DNA from: Rhizobium sp. P38BS-XIX
Lineage (GTDB): Bacteria > Pseudomonadota > Alphaproteobacteria > Rhizobiales > Rhizobiaceae
Direction of reading: 5' to 3'
Length of the DNA stretch: 64,000 nucleotides
Assembly: GCF_012641435.1 (NCBI RefSeq)
Contig: NZ_JABAIJ010000002.1
Coordinates: 248,001 to 312,000 of the forward strand
The position numbers were made by a program, and so were the translations under genes. The notes beneath the pieces were generated by a model, which saw only the letters and a list, made by a program, of their open reading frames with translations, ran no database searches and was not told the origin of the DNA. Position 1 is the stretch's first letter. Every line of letters starts with the position of its first letter. Below are positions 18,280 through 26,667 of the stretch, piece after piece.

Positions 18280-19404
18280 ATGAAGCATCATAGATTGGTT
18301 CCAATGTACCGAGCGCTCGTCCTCATATTCGTTTCCCTTTCGATATCCGCTTGCGCCCGCCCAGGCCCGTCTACGCTCCGAGTTGTTGCTCCGGTACAGG
18401 GGGCTAAAGAGATTACCGTTCTGGTAGCGACGGACCGCGTTCCAGATCCTCCCACTCCAGGCTTCAAATCCGGAAAGTCGGACCGCCTCCACTACAGGCA
18501 GGTCACAGTGTCGATCCCGCCGAACCACAAGGTGACGGAAATCGAGTGGCCCGGCGAAAACCCCGATCCCAAAAAAACGTTCGCCGTCGTGAAGACGAGA
18601 GATCTCGACCGCGATGAATTCCTGGCGCTGGCCAAGCAGGTCAAGCCCAAGTCGCCCGTGGCACCTGGCGTTGGCATGTTCATCCATGGCTATAACTACA
18701 CCTATCAGGAGGCTTTGTTCCGCCTGGTCCAGATGAGCGCCGATGCCGGGGAATTCCAGGCATCCGTGCTCTTCGACTGGCCGTCTCAAGGCGCGCTAAC
18801 CGGGTATGTCGCGGATCGCGACGCCGTGGCCTACGCCCGTGACGACCTCGTGCATGTTTTACATGACCTTGGGCACAGTGACATCAGGACGACAATGCTC
18901 GCCCACAGCATGGGATGTCTGCTGACAATGGAGACATTGCGGCAGCTCAAGATCACGGGCGACGACCGCAGCCTCAAAAATATCGAACGGGTCGTCCTGG
19001 CGGCCCCTGACGTCGATATCGATCTCTTCCGAAGGGACGTCGCGACGATAGGACGCCTGAGAAAGCCGATCATGGTGCTTGCGGCTAAAGATGACCGCGC
19101 GCTGGCACTTTCACGCCAGTTGAGCGGCTCGACAGCAGCGGGAGCTCTCGACGTCAGCGATCCGGCCGTCCAGGAATTGGCGAAAAACGATAACCTCCAG
19201 ATCATCGATATCTCGTCCCTTAAATCCCTCAGCAGCACGAACCATGATCGCTTTGTCTCGTTCGCTGCCGCCTACCCTCAACTTCAGAAGTCGAACGCGA
19301 ACCAATCCGGGTCGCTCGCAGGAGCAGGTGCCTTGGTTCTCAACGGTGTAGGAAATGTTATCTCCGCACCGTTCAGGATCACCAGCGCCGCGCTGACCAA
19401 ATGA
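18280..19404 (+). CDS. Lipoprotein alpha/beta hydrolase (DUF900)
   Basis: A 374-residue DUF900 family hydrolase. The N-terminus is a lipoprotein signal (LIFVSLSISACARPG, lipobox Cys at residue 25), so it is likely anchored in the periplasm. The body shows GMFIHGYNYTYQEAL (oxyanion region), FDWPSQG, and the nucleophile serine in AHSMGCLLTMETL near residue 210; later AAPDVDIDLF and NHDRFVS could supply the acid and histidine. The substrate is unknown; esterase or lipase activity is inferred. A hairpin with 10-base arms (19410-19419 / 19427-19436) follows the stop and may end transcription, although no U tract is seen. Confidence 0.85.
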   Translation: MKHHRLVPMYRALVLIFVSLSISACARPGPSTLRVVAPVQGAKEITVLVATDRVPDPPTPGFKSGKSDRLHYRQVTVSIPPNHKVTEIEWPGENPDPKKTFAVVKTRDLDRDEFLALAKQVKPKSPVAPGVGMFIHGYNYTYQEALFRLVQMSADAGEFQASVLFDWPSQGALTGYVADRDAVAYARDDLVHVLHDLGHSDIRTTMLAHSMGCLLTMETLRQLKITGDDRSLKNIERVVLAAPDVDIDLFRRDVATIGRLRKPIMVLAAKDDRALALSRQLSGSTAAGALDVSDPAVQELAKNDNLQIIDISSLKSLSSTNHDRFVSFAAAYPQLQKSNANQSGSLAGAGALVLNGVGNVISAPFRITSAALTK

Positions 19405-19844
19405 GAAAAAGAACAGCCTATCCAGCAGGCTGCTCTTGTGCTCATATCCCCTGAAGTCTGGATGTGGAGGCGCCGCCACCGACAGTCCTTTTGGGGATCG
19501 GATCGAAGATCGATCTTAACTCACGACGAAATGCGGAACAAACCGGACATACCCGTGTCCGCCACCGCGGCAGAGACGTGTTCCCAACCTGACTTCCAGC
19601 TATCTGGTGAGGATTTTGTCTGATATGCCCGCGCAGTGGCGATTTCGTAACGGCGCGTAGTTGGTTGGTATCTCTTCAAGAACAGTTGACGCGCGTCTGA
19701 AACTCAAGGCGCGCACCGTAGCCATATCGGGCCCCCAAAAGCAGTTTAGATGTTCACCGGCAGCCGCGTCATCTGGTCTAGTTACCAGCGTGTAATTCTG
19801 AAGCCTACCTGAAATGGACGGCGCTGGGTGTCGTTCTCTTGATG
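19405..19844. other. Stretch without a supported gene
   Basis: About 440 bases after the hydrolase. Apart from the hairpin at 19410-19436 I see no coding or regulatory feature. It leads into the decayed cyo remnant. Confidence 0.35.
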
Positions 19845-20218
19845 CTAGGTAGCGCCAGCGCCCGGCATCATGTTGACGTTCAGGTTGTGAATAATCAACA
19901 TGGAGCCGAGGACCACGAGGCCGACGACAAACACGCCGAACGCCAGCGCCAGCACGTTGTTTGTATCGTCGGGACCGCTGGATATATGCAGAAAAAAGAC
20001 AAGGTGTACGCCCATTTGTCCGATAGAAGGGCGGCCAGGAGCAACGGAACCGCAGGGGAATATATAAGATCGGTCTGGGCTGCCCAGAACGACGCCAGCG
20101 TCAGGATGAAGGCCAGGGCCAAGCCAACGACGTAGCTCTTGACCGGGGCCTTTCCCTACCCGGCCTTGCCCGGAGCCCTTACCTGTCCATCGCGTTGGCT
20201 TGTGCGTTGATCAACCAT
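19845..20218 (-). pseudogene. cyoD: Broken cyoD (quinol oxidase subunit IV)
   Basis: Minus-strand translation gives a CyoD-like protein in pieces. The start ATG at 20218 overlaps the cyoC stop (TAATG). After 19 codons there is an in-frame TAG (20158-20156), then KAPVKSYVVGLALAFILTL and ASFWAAQTDLIYSPAVPLLL. A one-base loss near 20030 then shifts the frame to IGQMGVHLVFFLHISSGPDD, NVLALAFGVFVVGLVVLG and the end NVNMMPGAGAT. Two independent lesions (nonsense and frameshift) make it a pseudogene unless both are sequence errors. Confidence 0.8.
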
Positions 20219-20763
20219 TAGCTTGCTCCAAGATAGACGATGGTAAGAATACCCACCCACACGATGTCGAGCGCGTGCCAGAACAGGCTAAAGCAGAAGA
20301 GACGTCTTACGACCATCTCCCGCAATCCGAGCGTGGCGATCTGCGCCATCATCGTGACAAGCCATAACAGCCCTGCCGTCACATGGAGATCATGCGTTCC
20401 CATAAGAGCGAAGAAGGCGGACAGAAAGGCACTTCGCGTGGGTCCCGCACCGCGCGCCAGCAAGTCCATGAACTCGCTCAATTCCAGTCCAACGAATGCG
20501 ACGTCGAGCGCGAAGGTTCCAGCCGCGGAAGCGTGGATCAGAGAGCTTCTCCTGATCTCGACACCCAAGGTCATCAAGCCGCAAGTGAAGCTCGATAGCA
20601 AAAGGCATGTCGTCTCTAAAAATGTGTGAGCGCGGTTGAAGAGCTCAGGCCCGGCTGGTCCATCCGCAGTCGATATAGATAGAACCGCGTAGGCCGCGAA
20701 GAGCCCAGCAAACACGATGATATCGCTGAGAAGAAATAGCCAGAAACCAAAACGGGCAACCAT
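20218..20763 (-). CDS. cyoC: Cytochrome o quinol oxidase subunit III, orphaned
   Basis: A 181-residue frame from an ATG at 20763 (AAGGA upstream) matches CyoC: ARFGFWLFLLSDIIVFAGLF, then LLSSFTCGLMTLGVE, ALMGTHDLHVTAGLLWLV and FWHALDIVWVGILTIVYLG with the conserved His residues, about five membrane segments. The frame stays open upstream into a cyoA remnant, so the natural N-terminus is slightly altered. The catalytic subunit gene cyoB is absent and both neighbours are broken, so the protein is very unlikely to work even if made. Confidence 0.75.
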   Translation of the reverse strand: MVARFGFWLFLLSDIIVFAGLFAAYAVLSISTADGPAGPELFNRAHTFLETTCLLLSSFTCGLMTLGVEIRRSSLIHASAAGTFALDVAFVGLELSEFMDLLARGAGPTRSAFLSAFFALMGTHDLHVTAGLLWLVTMMAQIATLGLREMVVRRLFCFSLFWHALDIVWVGILTIVYLGAS

Positions 20764-20789
20764 TTCCTTGGAAGATCTTTGTAGGCCGC

Positions 20790-21464
20790 CTCGTCCAATA
20801 GGTTGCCACTGCCCGAGCCTTGCTCGCCCAGTTCTTATACAGGTCGGGCGAAAGTGACTGTACGTCGAATACCGTGTCGGAAAACCCTTCTCCGCTAAAC
20901 TGTGCGGACAGCCCACGATAGGTTCCCGCATGTTGAATTTTCAGATTGAGCTGGGTCACCATCCCGGCCATCGCATAGATCTGGCTGCCCAGCCGGGGGA
21001 TGAGCAGACTATTCATCACCGAGGCCGACGTAATCGACAAGTGCACGGGGCGATCAATGGGGACGACGAGATGATTGATCGTTGCGACGCCTTCGTCCGG
21101 GTAAACGAACAGCCATTTCCAGTCGAGCGAGATCGCCTGTACGTTGATGGGCTTCCTGTAGGAGGCGATAGGCTTGAAGGGATCAAGTTGGTGCGTCCCA
21201 AGCCAGGTAATTCCAGCGAGGAAAATTACCACCAGAGTGGGCACAGACCAAATGACAAGTTCGACGCGGCCAGAATAGGTCCATTCAGCGCGATAGCGGG
21301 CCTTCTGGTTACTTTCGCGAAACCACCAGGCAAATCCGACCGTCCCGAGGATGACCGGGATGACAACCCCCGAGCATGATTGTCGTAGCGTCAAGAAGGA
21401 TCTGCGCCTCGGATGCAGCGATCGGACCCTCTGGCGCGATGATTCCGCTTGTGAACATTGACAT
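20790..21464 (-). pseudogene. cyoA: Broken, truncated cyoA (quinol oxidase subunit II)
   Basis: The first codons (SGIIAPEGPIAASEAQILL, from about 21464) are in one frame. An extra base in a run of five G on the minus strand (C5 at 21367-21371) shifts to VVIPVILGTVGFAWWFRES, then VELVIWSVPTLVVIFLAG, ISLDWKWLFVYPDEGVAT, SLLIPRLGSQIYAMAGM and GLSAQFSGEGFSD. Homology stops near 20820, before the family C-terminus, and the next recognisable sequence is cyoC. So the 3' end of cyoA and all of cyoB were deleted. The usual lipoprotein signal is also not visible at the start. Confidence 0.8.
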
Positions 21465-21564
21465 TTTTCTATCGCCTAAAGTTGATTTCGGCGTGGGACT
21501 GTAATTCGCGGCATCCCGTACAAACCAAGTTTCAAGGCACGTCTGGTAAACATCACTATGCACG

Positions 21565-21589
21565 GGAACTTTGCTTCACCCGTCCGGTT
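21565..21589 (+). promoter_or_regulatory. Predicted EcfG/RpoE2 promoter
   Basis: GGAAC-N16-GGTT, 57 bases before the ATG of the small membrane protein at 21646. Confidence 0.6.
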
Positions 21590-21645
21590 CGGAAACACCA
21601 TGCTCCCTACTGTTTTGCTGAGGGCAGCGCGCTCGCGGAGTTGAA

Positions 21646-21801
21646 ATGATCAAAGAGAAACCGAAACCCTACCGACCAATGATCACCTTTGTCGTGGCGA
21701 TTTTCCTGATTGCCTGCGGTCTGGCGGTCTGGTTCTCCTACCAGGTTCACCCAGGCGATCCGACAAGGCCCGCTAGCTCAGACTCCGCGACCGCACATTA
21801 A
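21646..21801 (+). CDS. Small single-span membrane protein
   Basis: A 51-residue protein: a basic N-terminus (MIKEKPKPYRP), one membrane helix (ITFVVAIFLIACGLAVWFSY) and a short hydrophilic tail rich in Ser, Asp and Ala. GGAG lies 7 bases before the ATG. The family is not recognised. The promoter match at 21565-21589 suggests general stress control. It is divergent from the cyoA remnant and convergent with the DUF4142 gene. Confidence 0.65.
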   Translation: MIKEKPKPYRPMITFVVAIFLIACGLAVWFSYQVHPGDPTRPASSDSATAH

Positions 21802-21898
21802 CTACCTGGCATCATAATCGAATTCCTCAGGTATGAGCTATGAACGCTTGATCCGCCGGCGCTTTCCGGTGAAGTTCGAAACGCCGTGCCGACGAGCA

Positions 21899-22396
21899 TT
21901 ACTTGGAGGTCAGCCCCTCGACCCGCGTCAGGTGCATGTGGAGGTCAGGAACGATCTTGCCGGCGACATTCCTGAGCTGCCCATCTGGACCACTTTTTGA
22001 AAAACTTTCAAACAGTGTGAGTGCATCCTGGTGAACTGTCAGCTGTGTCGACAAATAAGCTTGGTCAAGATTGGCAGGATCGCTGTCTTGGAGGGCCTTA
22101 ACCTTTTGCTGATGCTCAGCATCGAGGCTGGTCGGGAAGGGGATTCCGTCCTCCTTCGCCGCCTCTATAAGTAGCAACGCAGCTTTCTCATGATCCTTGA
22201 GCATATCCCGTGCGAATTGCCTGGCGTCGTCAGCCTTACCTTTTGCAAGCTCGACTTTGGCCGCTTCGATCTCGAACATGTTGGCCATCGAGACCTTGGC
22301 GGCGAAGTCAATCGACTTCGCTCGGCCGGCGTCTTCGGCAAACGTGTTCGTCGTCACCAGTGTGAGCAGGGCTATGGAAGAAAGAAGCCACTTCAT
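21899..22396 (-). CDS. Secreted DUF4142 protein
   Basis: A 165-residue protein with a cleavable signal peptide (MKWLLSSIALLTLVTTNTFAED) and a helical DUF4142 domain: DFAAKVSMANMFEIEAAKVE, ARQFARDMLKDHEKAALLL, YLSTQLTVHQDALTLFESFS. The family is periplasmic, ferritin-like in fold and of unknown function, and is common among stress-induced rhizobial genes. The ATG at 22396 is chosen because the signal peptide starts there; the 34 codons upstream are not signal-like. A general stress promoter lies at 22445-22469. Confidence 0.88.
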   Translation of the reverse strand: MKWLLSSIALLTLVTTNTFAEDAGRAKSIDFAAKVSMANMFEIEAAKVELAKGKADDARQFARDMLKDHEKAALLLIEAAKEDGIPFPTSLDAEHQQKVKALQDSDPANLDQAYLSTQLTVHQDALTLFESFSKSGPDGQLRNVAGKIVPDLHMHLTRVEGLTSK

Positions 22397-22444
22397 ATCT
22401 ACCTCGACAGTCTTTGTTCGCCTATAGCATTGGGCCGCTGCTCG

Positions 22445-22469
22445 AACCTTGATCCGTCTGCGAAGTTCC
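22445..22469 (-). promoter_or_regulatory. Predicted EcfG/RpoE2 promoter of the DUF4142 gene
   Basis: Minus-strand GGAAC-N16-GGTT. The -10 lies 49 bases before the start at 22396. Confidence 0.6.
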
Positions 22470-22555
22470 CTTGAAATCCGCGTGTTGGAGGACAACACCG
22501 GTTTAGCTCCTACATTTTGCCGGAGTCGGCCGTGCCGGCTTTTGTTCAGGATCGA

Positions 22556-22580
22556 GGAACTTTGGGCTTCGGGGTTGGTT
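22556..22580 (+). promoter_or_regulatory. Predicted EcfG/RpoE2 promoter
   Basis: GGAAC-N16-GGTT, 27 bases before the ATG at 22607. It is divergent from the similar site at 22445-22469. Confidence 0.65.
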
Positions 22581-22606
22581 GGCTCGTATTCTCAAGGAGT
22601 ATCCAG

Positions 22607-22834
22607 ATGCCAAACCCTGAAGATGACGCCAAGGGACAATTCGCACCGTCGCAGGCCGATCGAAAAGCCACAGGTGTCGCGAGTGCCAAGCCGACGGTGA
22701 TTACCGGTTCGCAGGACGCGACCGTTAACCGTGATCCGCCCGGCAAGAAATCGGGCAAGGATTTTGACCTGAACTACGACCCGGCTGATAACAGCAAGGA
22801 AGATCCTCGCGGAACCGCGAAGGAGGGGTCATGA
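22607..22834 (+). CDS. Small disordered hydrophilic protein
   Basis: A 75-residue, strongly hydrophilic, probably disordered protein (DDAKGQFAPSQADRKATG; VITGSQDATVNRDPPGKKSG; DFDLNYDPADNSKEDPRG). AAGGAG lies 9 bases before the ATG, and a general stress promoter is directly upstream. A partial, broken paralogue sits at 35898-36128. The family is not recognised; the composition is hydrophilin-like, which would fit desiccation or osmotic protection, but that is inference. Confidence 0.7.
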   Translation: MPNPEDDAKGQFAPSQADRKATGVASAKPTVITGSQDATVNRDPPGKKSGKDFDLNYDPADNSKEDPRGTAKEGS

Positions 22835-23278
22835 TCATTTTCAACAATGGGGAATGCTAACCGCAAAAGCCCTTCACAAAAAGCGACGGAAGCCCATGCG
22901 GGACGCAAAAGATAGCCGGTTCGTTGTGCCGATCGTTGGCCCTGTTTCCAGCTCCTTTTTTGGGCGTGGGCTGGCGTGAAGCTTTGGTGCTGGGCAGCTA
23001 AGGGCGAAATATCGGCGCCATTCAATGGCCCGTAACTCAAATTAAGTGCAATCTTGGCGACCGCGGCGACTGACGCGACACTTTCTCTTCGAAAGTGCTA
23101 TCGAAGCGGGCTTTGTTTTTTCCCGTCTTATGGCCACCCAGCATTCAAAGGATTTTGGATCTGGCATGGTTGATATCGGCCAACATTAGCCAAGAGGACA
23201 GGGTGTGAATGCAAAGGTGAGATCGGCACCTCCCTGGAACGGCGTTGGCCACCGTCCGCACTTCAGTCTCCGTTCAGG
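22835..23278. other. Stretch without a supported gene
   Basis: About 440 bases between two convergent small genes. I see no gene, and no strong terminator. Confidence 0.35.
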
Positions 23279-23509
23279 CTAGTCATCATCTTGGCTGTTG
23301 CGCGTATCGAAGGCGATGTTGTGCAGCTCCGCCACGCGATCAGATGCATTCTCTGAGGCTACAATTACTGCGTAGAACGCCGCGCGAGAAACTTCTTTTT
23401 TGCTGGCGTGCGGGTGTTCCTTTCGGACTGCGGCCACGAGGTCCTTCGGCTTCATGTCTGGCTTTGCCAGCCGCTCCACCGTTTCTGCAATCCGAGCTAT
23501 CTCGGGCAT
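23279..23509 (-). CDS. Small hypothetical protein
   Basis: A 76-residue helical protein: MPEIARIAETVERLAKPDMK, then DLVAAVRKEHPHASKKEVSR, an AAFYAVIVASENA helix and a polar tail. The family is not recognised. The ATG at 23509 has GGAGGAG 6 bases upstream. It lies just downstream of the CHAD frame on the same strand (105-base gap). Confidence 0.65.
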   Translation of the reverse strand: MPEIARIAETVERLAKPDMKPKDLVAAVRKEHPHASKKEVSRAAFYAVIVASENASDRVAELHNIAFDTRNSQDDD

Positions 23510-23614
23510 TCTCTTCTCCTCCAACTTCTCTGTGCCGATGCAGGAGCTCGCGAGATCGAACGCAAGCGAGCGACTGTCTACGAAAGCTCTCTGACAAATT
23601 GACGAAAGACTGGC

Positions 23615-25060
23615 CTACTTCCAGAAACGCTTTGTATCGAGGACCTCATCCAATGCGACCTGAGCCTTGACGATCAATGCCACCTTGTCGCCGTGCGAGA
23701 CAATACTGTCTCTGGCCGGATGATCGCGCAGTCCATGCTTCTCCAGAACATCCGGGCCTGTTGCAAGGTCGTTGAGCGCTCCTAGTTCATCCTGTAGCGC
23801 CTCCATCGCCTCCAGAAATTTCTTATGCCGTCGCGCACCGCGCTTATCCTTAAACAGCGACCCGAAGAACTCAGCTGCATATCTAAACTTCTTGGCGTCC
23901 TTTCGGACTTCGTGCCTTTGATCGTCATCCGTCTTCGCCAAAGCGTTCCCGTCCCTCTTCAGACGTTTACGCTGTTTCTCAAGAATGCGGGCTGCGAAGT
24001 CCCTCGCTGCATTGGTCGAGGCGTCGCCGTTGCGCGCCAAGTCGTCACCGCATTCCAGCCAATGGACGAGGTCAAGCATCAGAGCGCGTGCGCGCGACGA
24101 GTCCAAGGCATCGATTGCATCTCGATAGGCGGCGGCACGGGCTGTCTTGAGCTTGGCCGCGAGGTCCTTGTCGTAAGCTTTGGCGAGAAGAACGTCGACA
24201 TTGCGAGCCTCGCCAAGGACGGCGGCAAGGCAACGCAATTCCTGCTTCAGTCGTTCTGGCTCATCGCCGGGTAAGACAGCCTTAAACAACGAGAAAGCGG
24301 ATCGAAGACGGCGCAACGCTACCCTGGTCTGGTGAAGGGCATCCGGGCGTCGGCGCCGAAGCAGGGCATCTTCGTTCAACCTGAACTGGCGAATGCAAGA
24401 GAGTGCAATTGCCTTAAGCGACGCCGCGACGCTCGTACTCTCTTCCAAGGAGACAGGCTCGGCCTTGAACACCGTCTTATGCGCATCGGCAAGAACAAAG
24501 CCGCGCTCCGCCTTTGACAGCACCCCGAACTTAAAGCCCGCAACGGCATCGAATTTTCGAGCAAAGACGAAAAAGATCATCCAGCTTCCCGTCCTTCAGT
24601 TCGATCTCGGCTTCCAGAACGGGCGAGCGGCGCTCGCCGCAGATAACGTCACCCTCATCGATAACCATCTCAATGCGCGAACCGCCCTCAACCACATTCC
24701 ATAGCCGTCTGGCGATCACGACGTCGAACACAGGTTCCAGCTTCAGATCGCCACCATACTCTCCCAGCAGCGGACTCGTATGATCGAGGACGGGTTCATC
24801 GCCCTTCAGTGGCGTTTCCCATTCCGATCGTGCAAACAACGCCCTACTGGGCCCGGTCGCTTTGACGGTCTGCGTCCTGGTGGCGCCCGCTTGCCTGATG
24901 CGCAAGGTCTAGCCATCCTTCCAGAGCATGCGGTCGGCGCAATCAAAATAGGTTGATCGCAGGTCGAGAACCATGTCTGGCTTTCCCAGAAGGTCCGAAC
25001 CGACAACGGCACGAGGGCTTCCTGGGACAGGTCGAGCTTGATTTCGGTTTCTGACGACAA
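23615..25060 (-). pseudogene. CYTH-CHAD domain protein with three lesions
   Basis: A YgiF-like CYTH-CHAD protein, a family linked to triphosphate hydrolysis (CYTH) and polyphosphate binding (CHAD). The N-terminal MSSETEIKLDLSQEALVPL is followed by a lost base at the CC of 25000-25001, after which the CYTH frame reads DLLGKPDMVLDLRSTYFDC. An in-frame TAG is at 24911-24909 just before LRIRQAGATRTQTVKATGP. An extra base in the A5 run at 24570-24574 (T5 on the coding strand) separates CYTH from the linker and CHAD part. The CHAD frame 23615-24580 is intact, with LHQTRVALRRLRSAFSLFK, LGEARNVDVLLAKAYD and HEVRKDAKKFRYAAEFFG. It is a pseudogene, or one gene with errors; a CHAD-only product is possible. 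Confidence 0.82.
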
Positions 25061-25873
25061 GATAAACTCCGACTACTCAAGGGATCAACTCAACGCGCAC
25101 CTGACTGTCATAGTTCGATGCCAACGCAAAATGATGAAAGATAGGAGGAAATCAAAAGCAACCATGCTATTTGACATCGAACCAGACCGCATCGGGACAG
25201 TCGCTCGCGTCATCAAGCAAGCAGGCGCGATCTGCTGCCGGTGAGACGGTCGCGGTCAGCTCAAGATGCCCTCCGGGGGGAGCCGCCGAAATCGACGACG
25301 GGACGTTTTGAGAGGTCATCTCGACCTTGGCTAAACAACTTGCGGCGCAGCCAAGCGCGAAGCCCTTCGCGAAAGCGGACGTCGTGGGGCGTCGAGACCT
25401 CAATATTCAGTTGGTTTGGCTACCACAACGACTGCTCACCGCACCGCTACCACGGTGCCGTGCATCTGCTTCATGGGAAATTTGGCGTCCCTAAATCGCT
25501 GATGCACTCGTTAAAGACGCGACGCAACGCAGCACGGGTCCTGGAGGAGAGAATGCCGCCCATGCGGCCTCATTCACGGTTTGAGCGCCATTTTTTCTCT
25601 GAATTCCTTCCCGAGCGCAAAGTGTTCACGAGTTGGCTCTACTCATTTTCTGGTCCTGGACCGCGTTGCGAACTCGAAAGATGGGTGCTTGACGAAACGC
25701 CGGGGCCAATGCCTAAGATCGACCGTTTTCCCTGGGGAAAACGGCAGGTGGTTAGGACGCTCGCTTCGCCGACCTGTATCTCTATGAGAGAAAAACAGCG
25801 ACACCTATGCTGAAATGGCAACTATCGCGTACGACGGCAGATGACGTCAATGAGATGCGATGTTCCAAGTTAT
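25061..25873. other. Stretch without a supported gene
   Basis: About 810 bases. A 190-codon open frame on plus (25241-25813) has no recognisable family, no ribosome site and unusual composition, so I do not call it. The stretch may hold decayed genes. Confidence 0.35.
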
Positions 25874-26102
25874 TTATGAGGATTGTTTCGGCGGCAAACC
25901 CGGCTGCTTAAATCGCTTTGTGCTTTGTCGAAAAAGCGCCGATGGATTCTGGTCGGTGGCCATGGTGGCAAGTTTGGCACCATAAATGTTGTTTGCAATG
26001 TCAATCTGCTCAGCGCGATGCAGGAGGTCGCGGATTTCCTTTAGCTCCCCATCAAGGTCGAAGCCTTCATCGTCGCCTCTCTCACCAAAAAGGCAGCATC
26101 AT
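25874..26102 (-). pseudogene. Small gene with probable frameshift
   Basis: Minus-strand reading gives MMLPF, then an extra base in a T5 run (A5 at 26087-26091), then a coding-like frame: GERGDDEGFDLDGELKEIRD, LLHRAEQIDIANNIYGAKLA, TMATDQNPSALFRQSTKRFK, ending at TAA 25874. Removing one base joins the two into about 75 residues. The family is not recognised. It may be a real small gene with a sequence error. Confidence 0.45.
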
Positions 26103-26229
26103 CAATCCACGGAACTCACGCTTTTTGACAGGGTTGAAGGCATGGAAATGTCGCCATGATTGCGTGTTGCTATGAACGAGGGCGACGGAAAGCTGACCCG
26201 GACAGGCTCATTGTAGGATCATCATAGTA

Positions 26230-26249
26230 GGGCCCGCTTGCGCGGGCCC
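26230..26249 (-). terminator. Hairpin after the SHEQHVKAG repeat gene
   Basis: Perfect 8-bp GC stem (gggcccgc / gcgggccc) with a 4-base loop, starting 10 bases past the stop at 26259. No U tract follows, so it may be only a transcript-end structure. Confidence 0.45.
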
Positions 26250-26258
26250 CCGCTATCG

Positions 26259-26456
26259 TCAGGAGTTCTTATGGGACTGCTGTCCGGCCTTCACATGCTG
26301 CTCGTGCGAACCGCCGCGGGTGCCAGAACCCTGGTTTTCGTTGTCACGGGAAGAGGCGTTCTGCTTCGATCCCGCGTTTTGCTGTGAACCAGAATTCTTG
26401 TGAGACTGTTCGCCAGCCTTTACATGCTGTTCGTGCGATCCGCCTTGATTGGCCAT
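26259..26456 (-). CDS. Small two-repeat hydrophilic stress protein
   Basis: A 65-residue protein made of two copies of GGSHEQHVKAG-[EQ]-QSHKNS at its ends, joined by a Ser/Asn/Gln-rich linker. No hydrophobic core is visible, so it is probably disordered. The composition recalls GsiB/KGG-type stress proteins, but I cannot assign it to that family. The ATG at 26456 has AAGGAGAAC upstream, and a general stress promoter lies at 26506-26530. Confidence 0.7.
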   Translation of the reverse strand: MANQGGSHEQHVKAGEQSHKNSGSQQNAGSKQNASSRDNENQGSGTRGGSHEQHVKAGQQSHKNS

Positions 26457-26505
26457 GATGTTCTCCTTTTCTGGAAACGAGACCGTTTATCGATCTCGAG
26501 GGGCT

Positions 26506-26530
26506 AACTGTTCCGGATCGGCGATGTTCC
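26506..26530 (-). promoter_or_regulatory. Predicted EcfG/RpoE2 promoter
   Basis: Minus-strand GGAAC-N16-AGTT. The -10 lies 50 bases before the start at 26456. Confidence 0.55.
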
Positions 26531-26667
26531 TGTTCAAACGCAATGCGTACGTCACCGGACGGATACCATTGTATGACCCTTTCCGGTTGACGGACACGGA
26601 GCGGCCGCAATTTGCTTGCTGTCGATCTGCAATGTCATGGTACCTTTCCCGAGAGCAGGAGAGCCCC

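Noticed and set aside
25241..25813. 190-codon plus frame
   Set aside because: No ribosome site, odd composition and no recognisable domain; left as an unassigned stretch.
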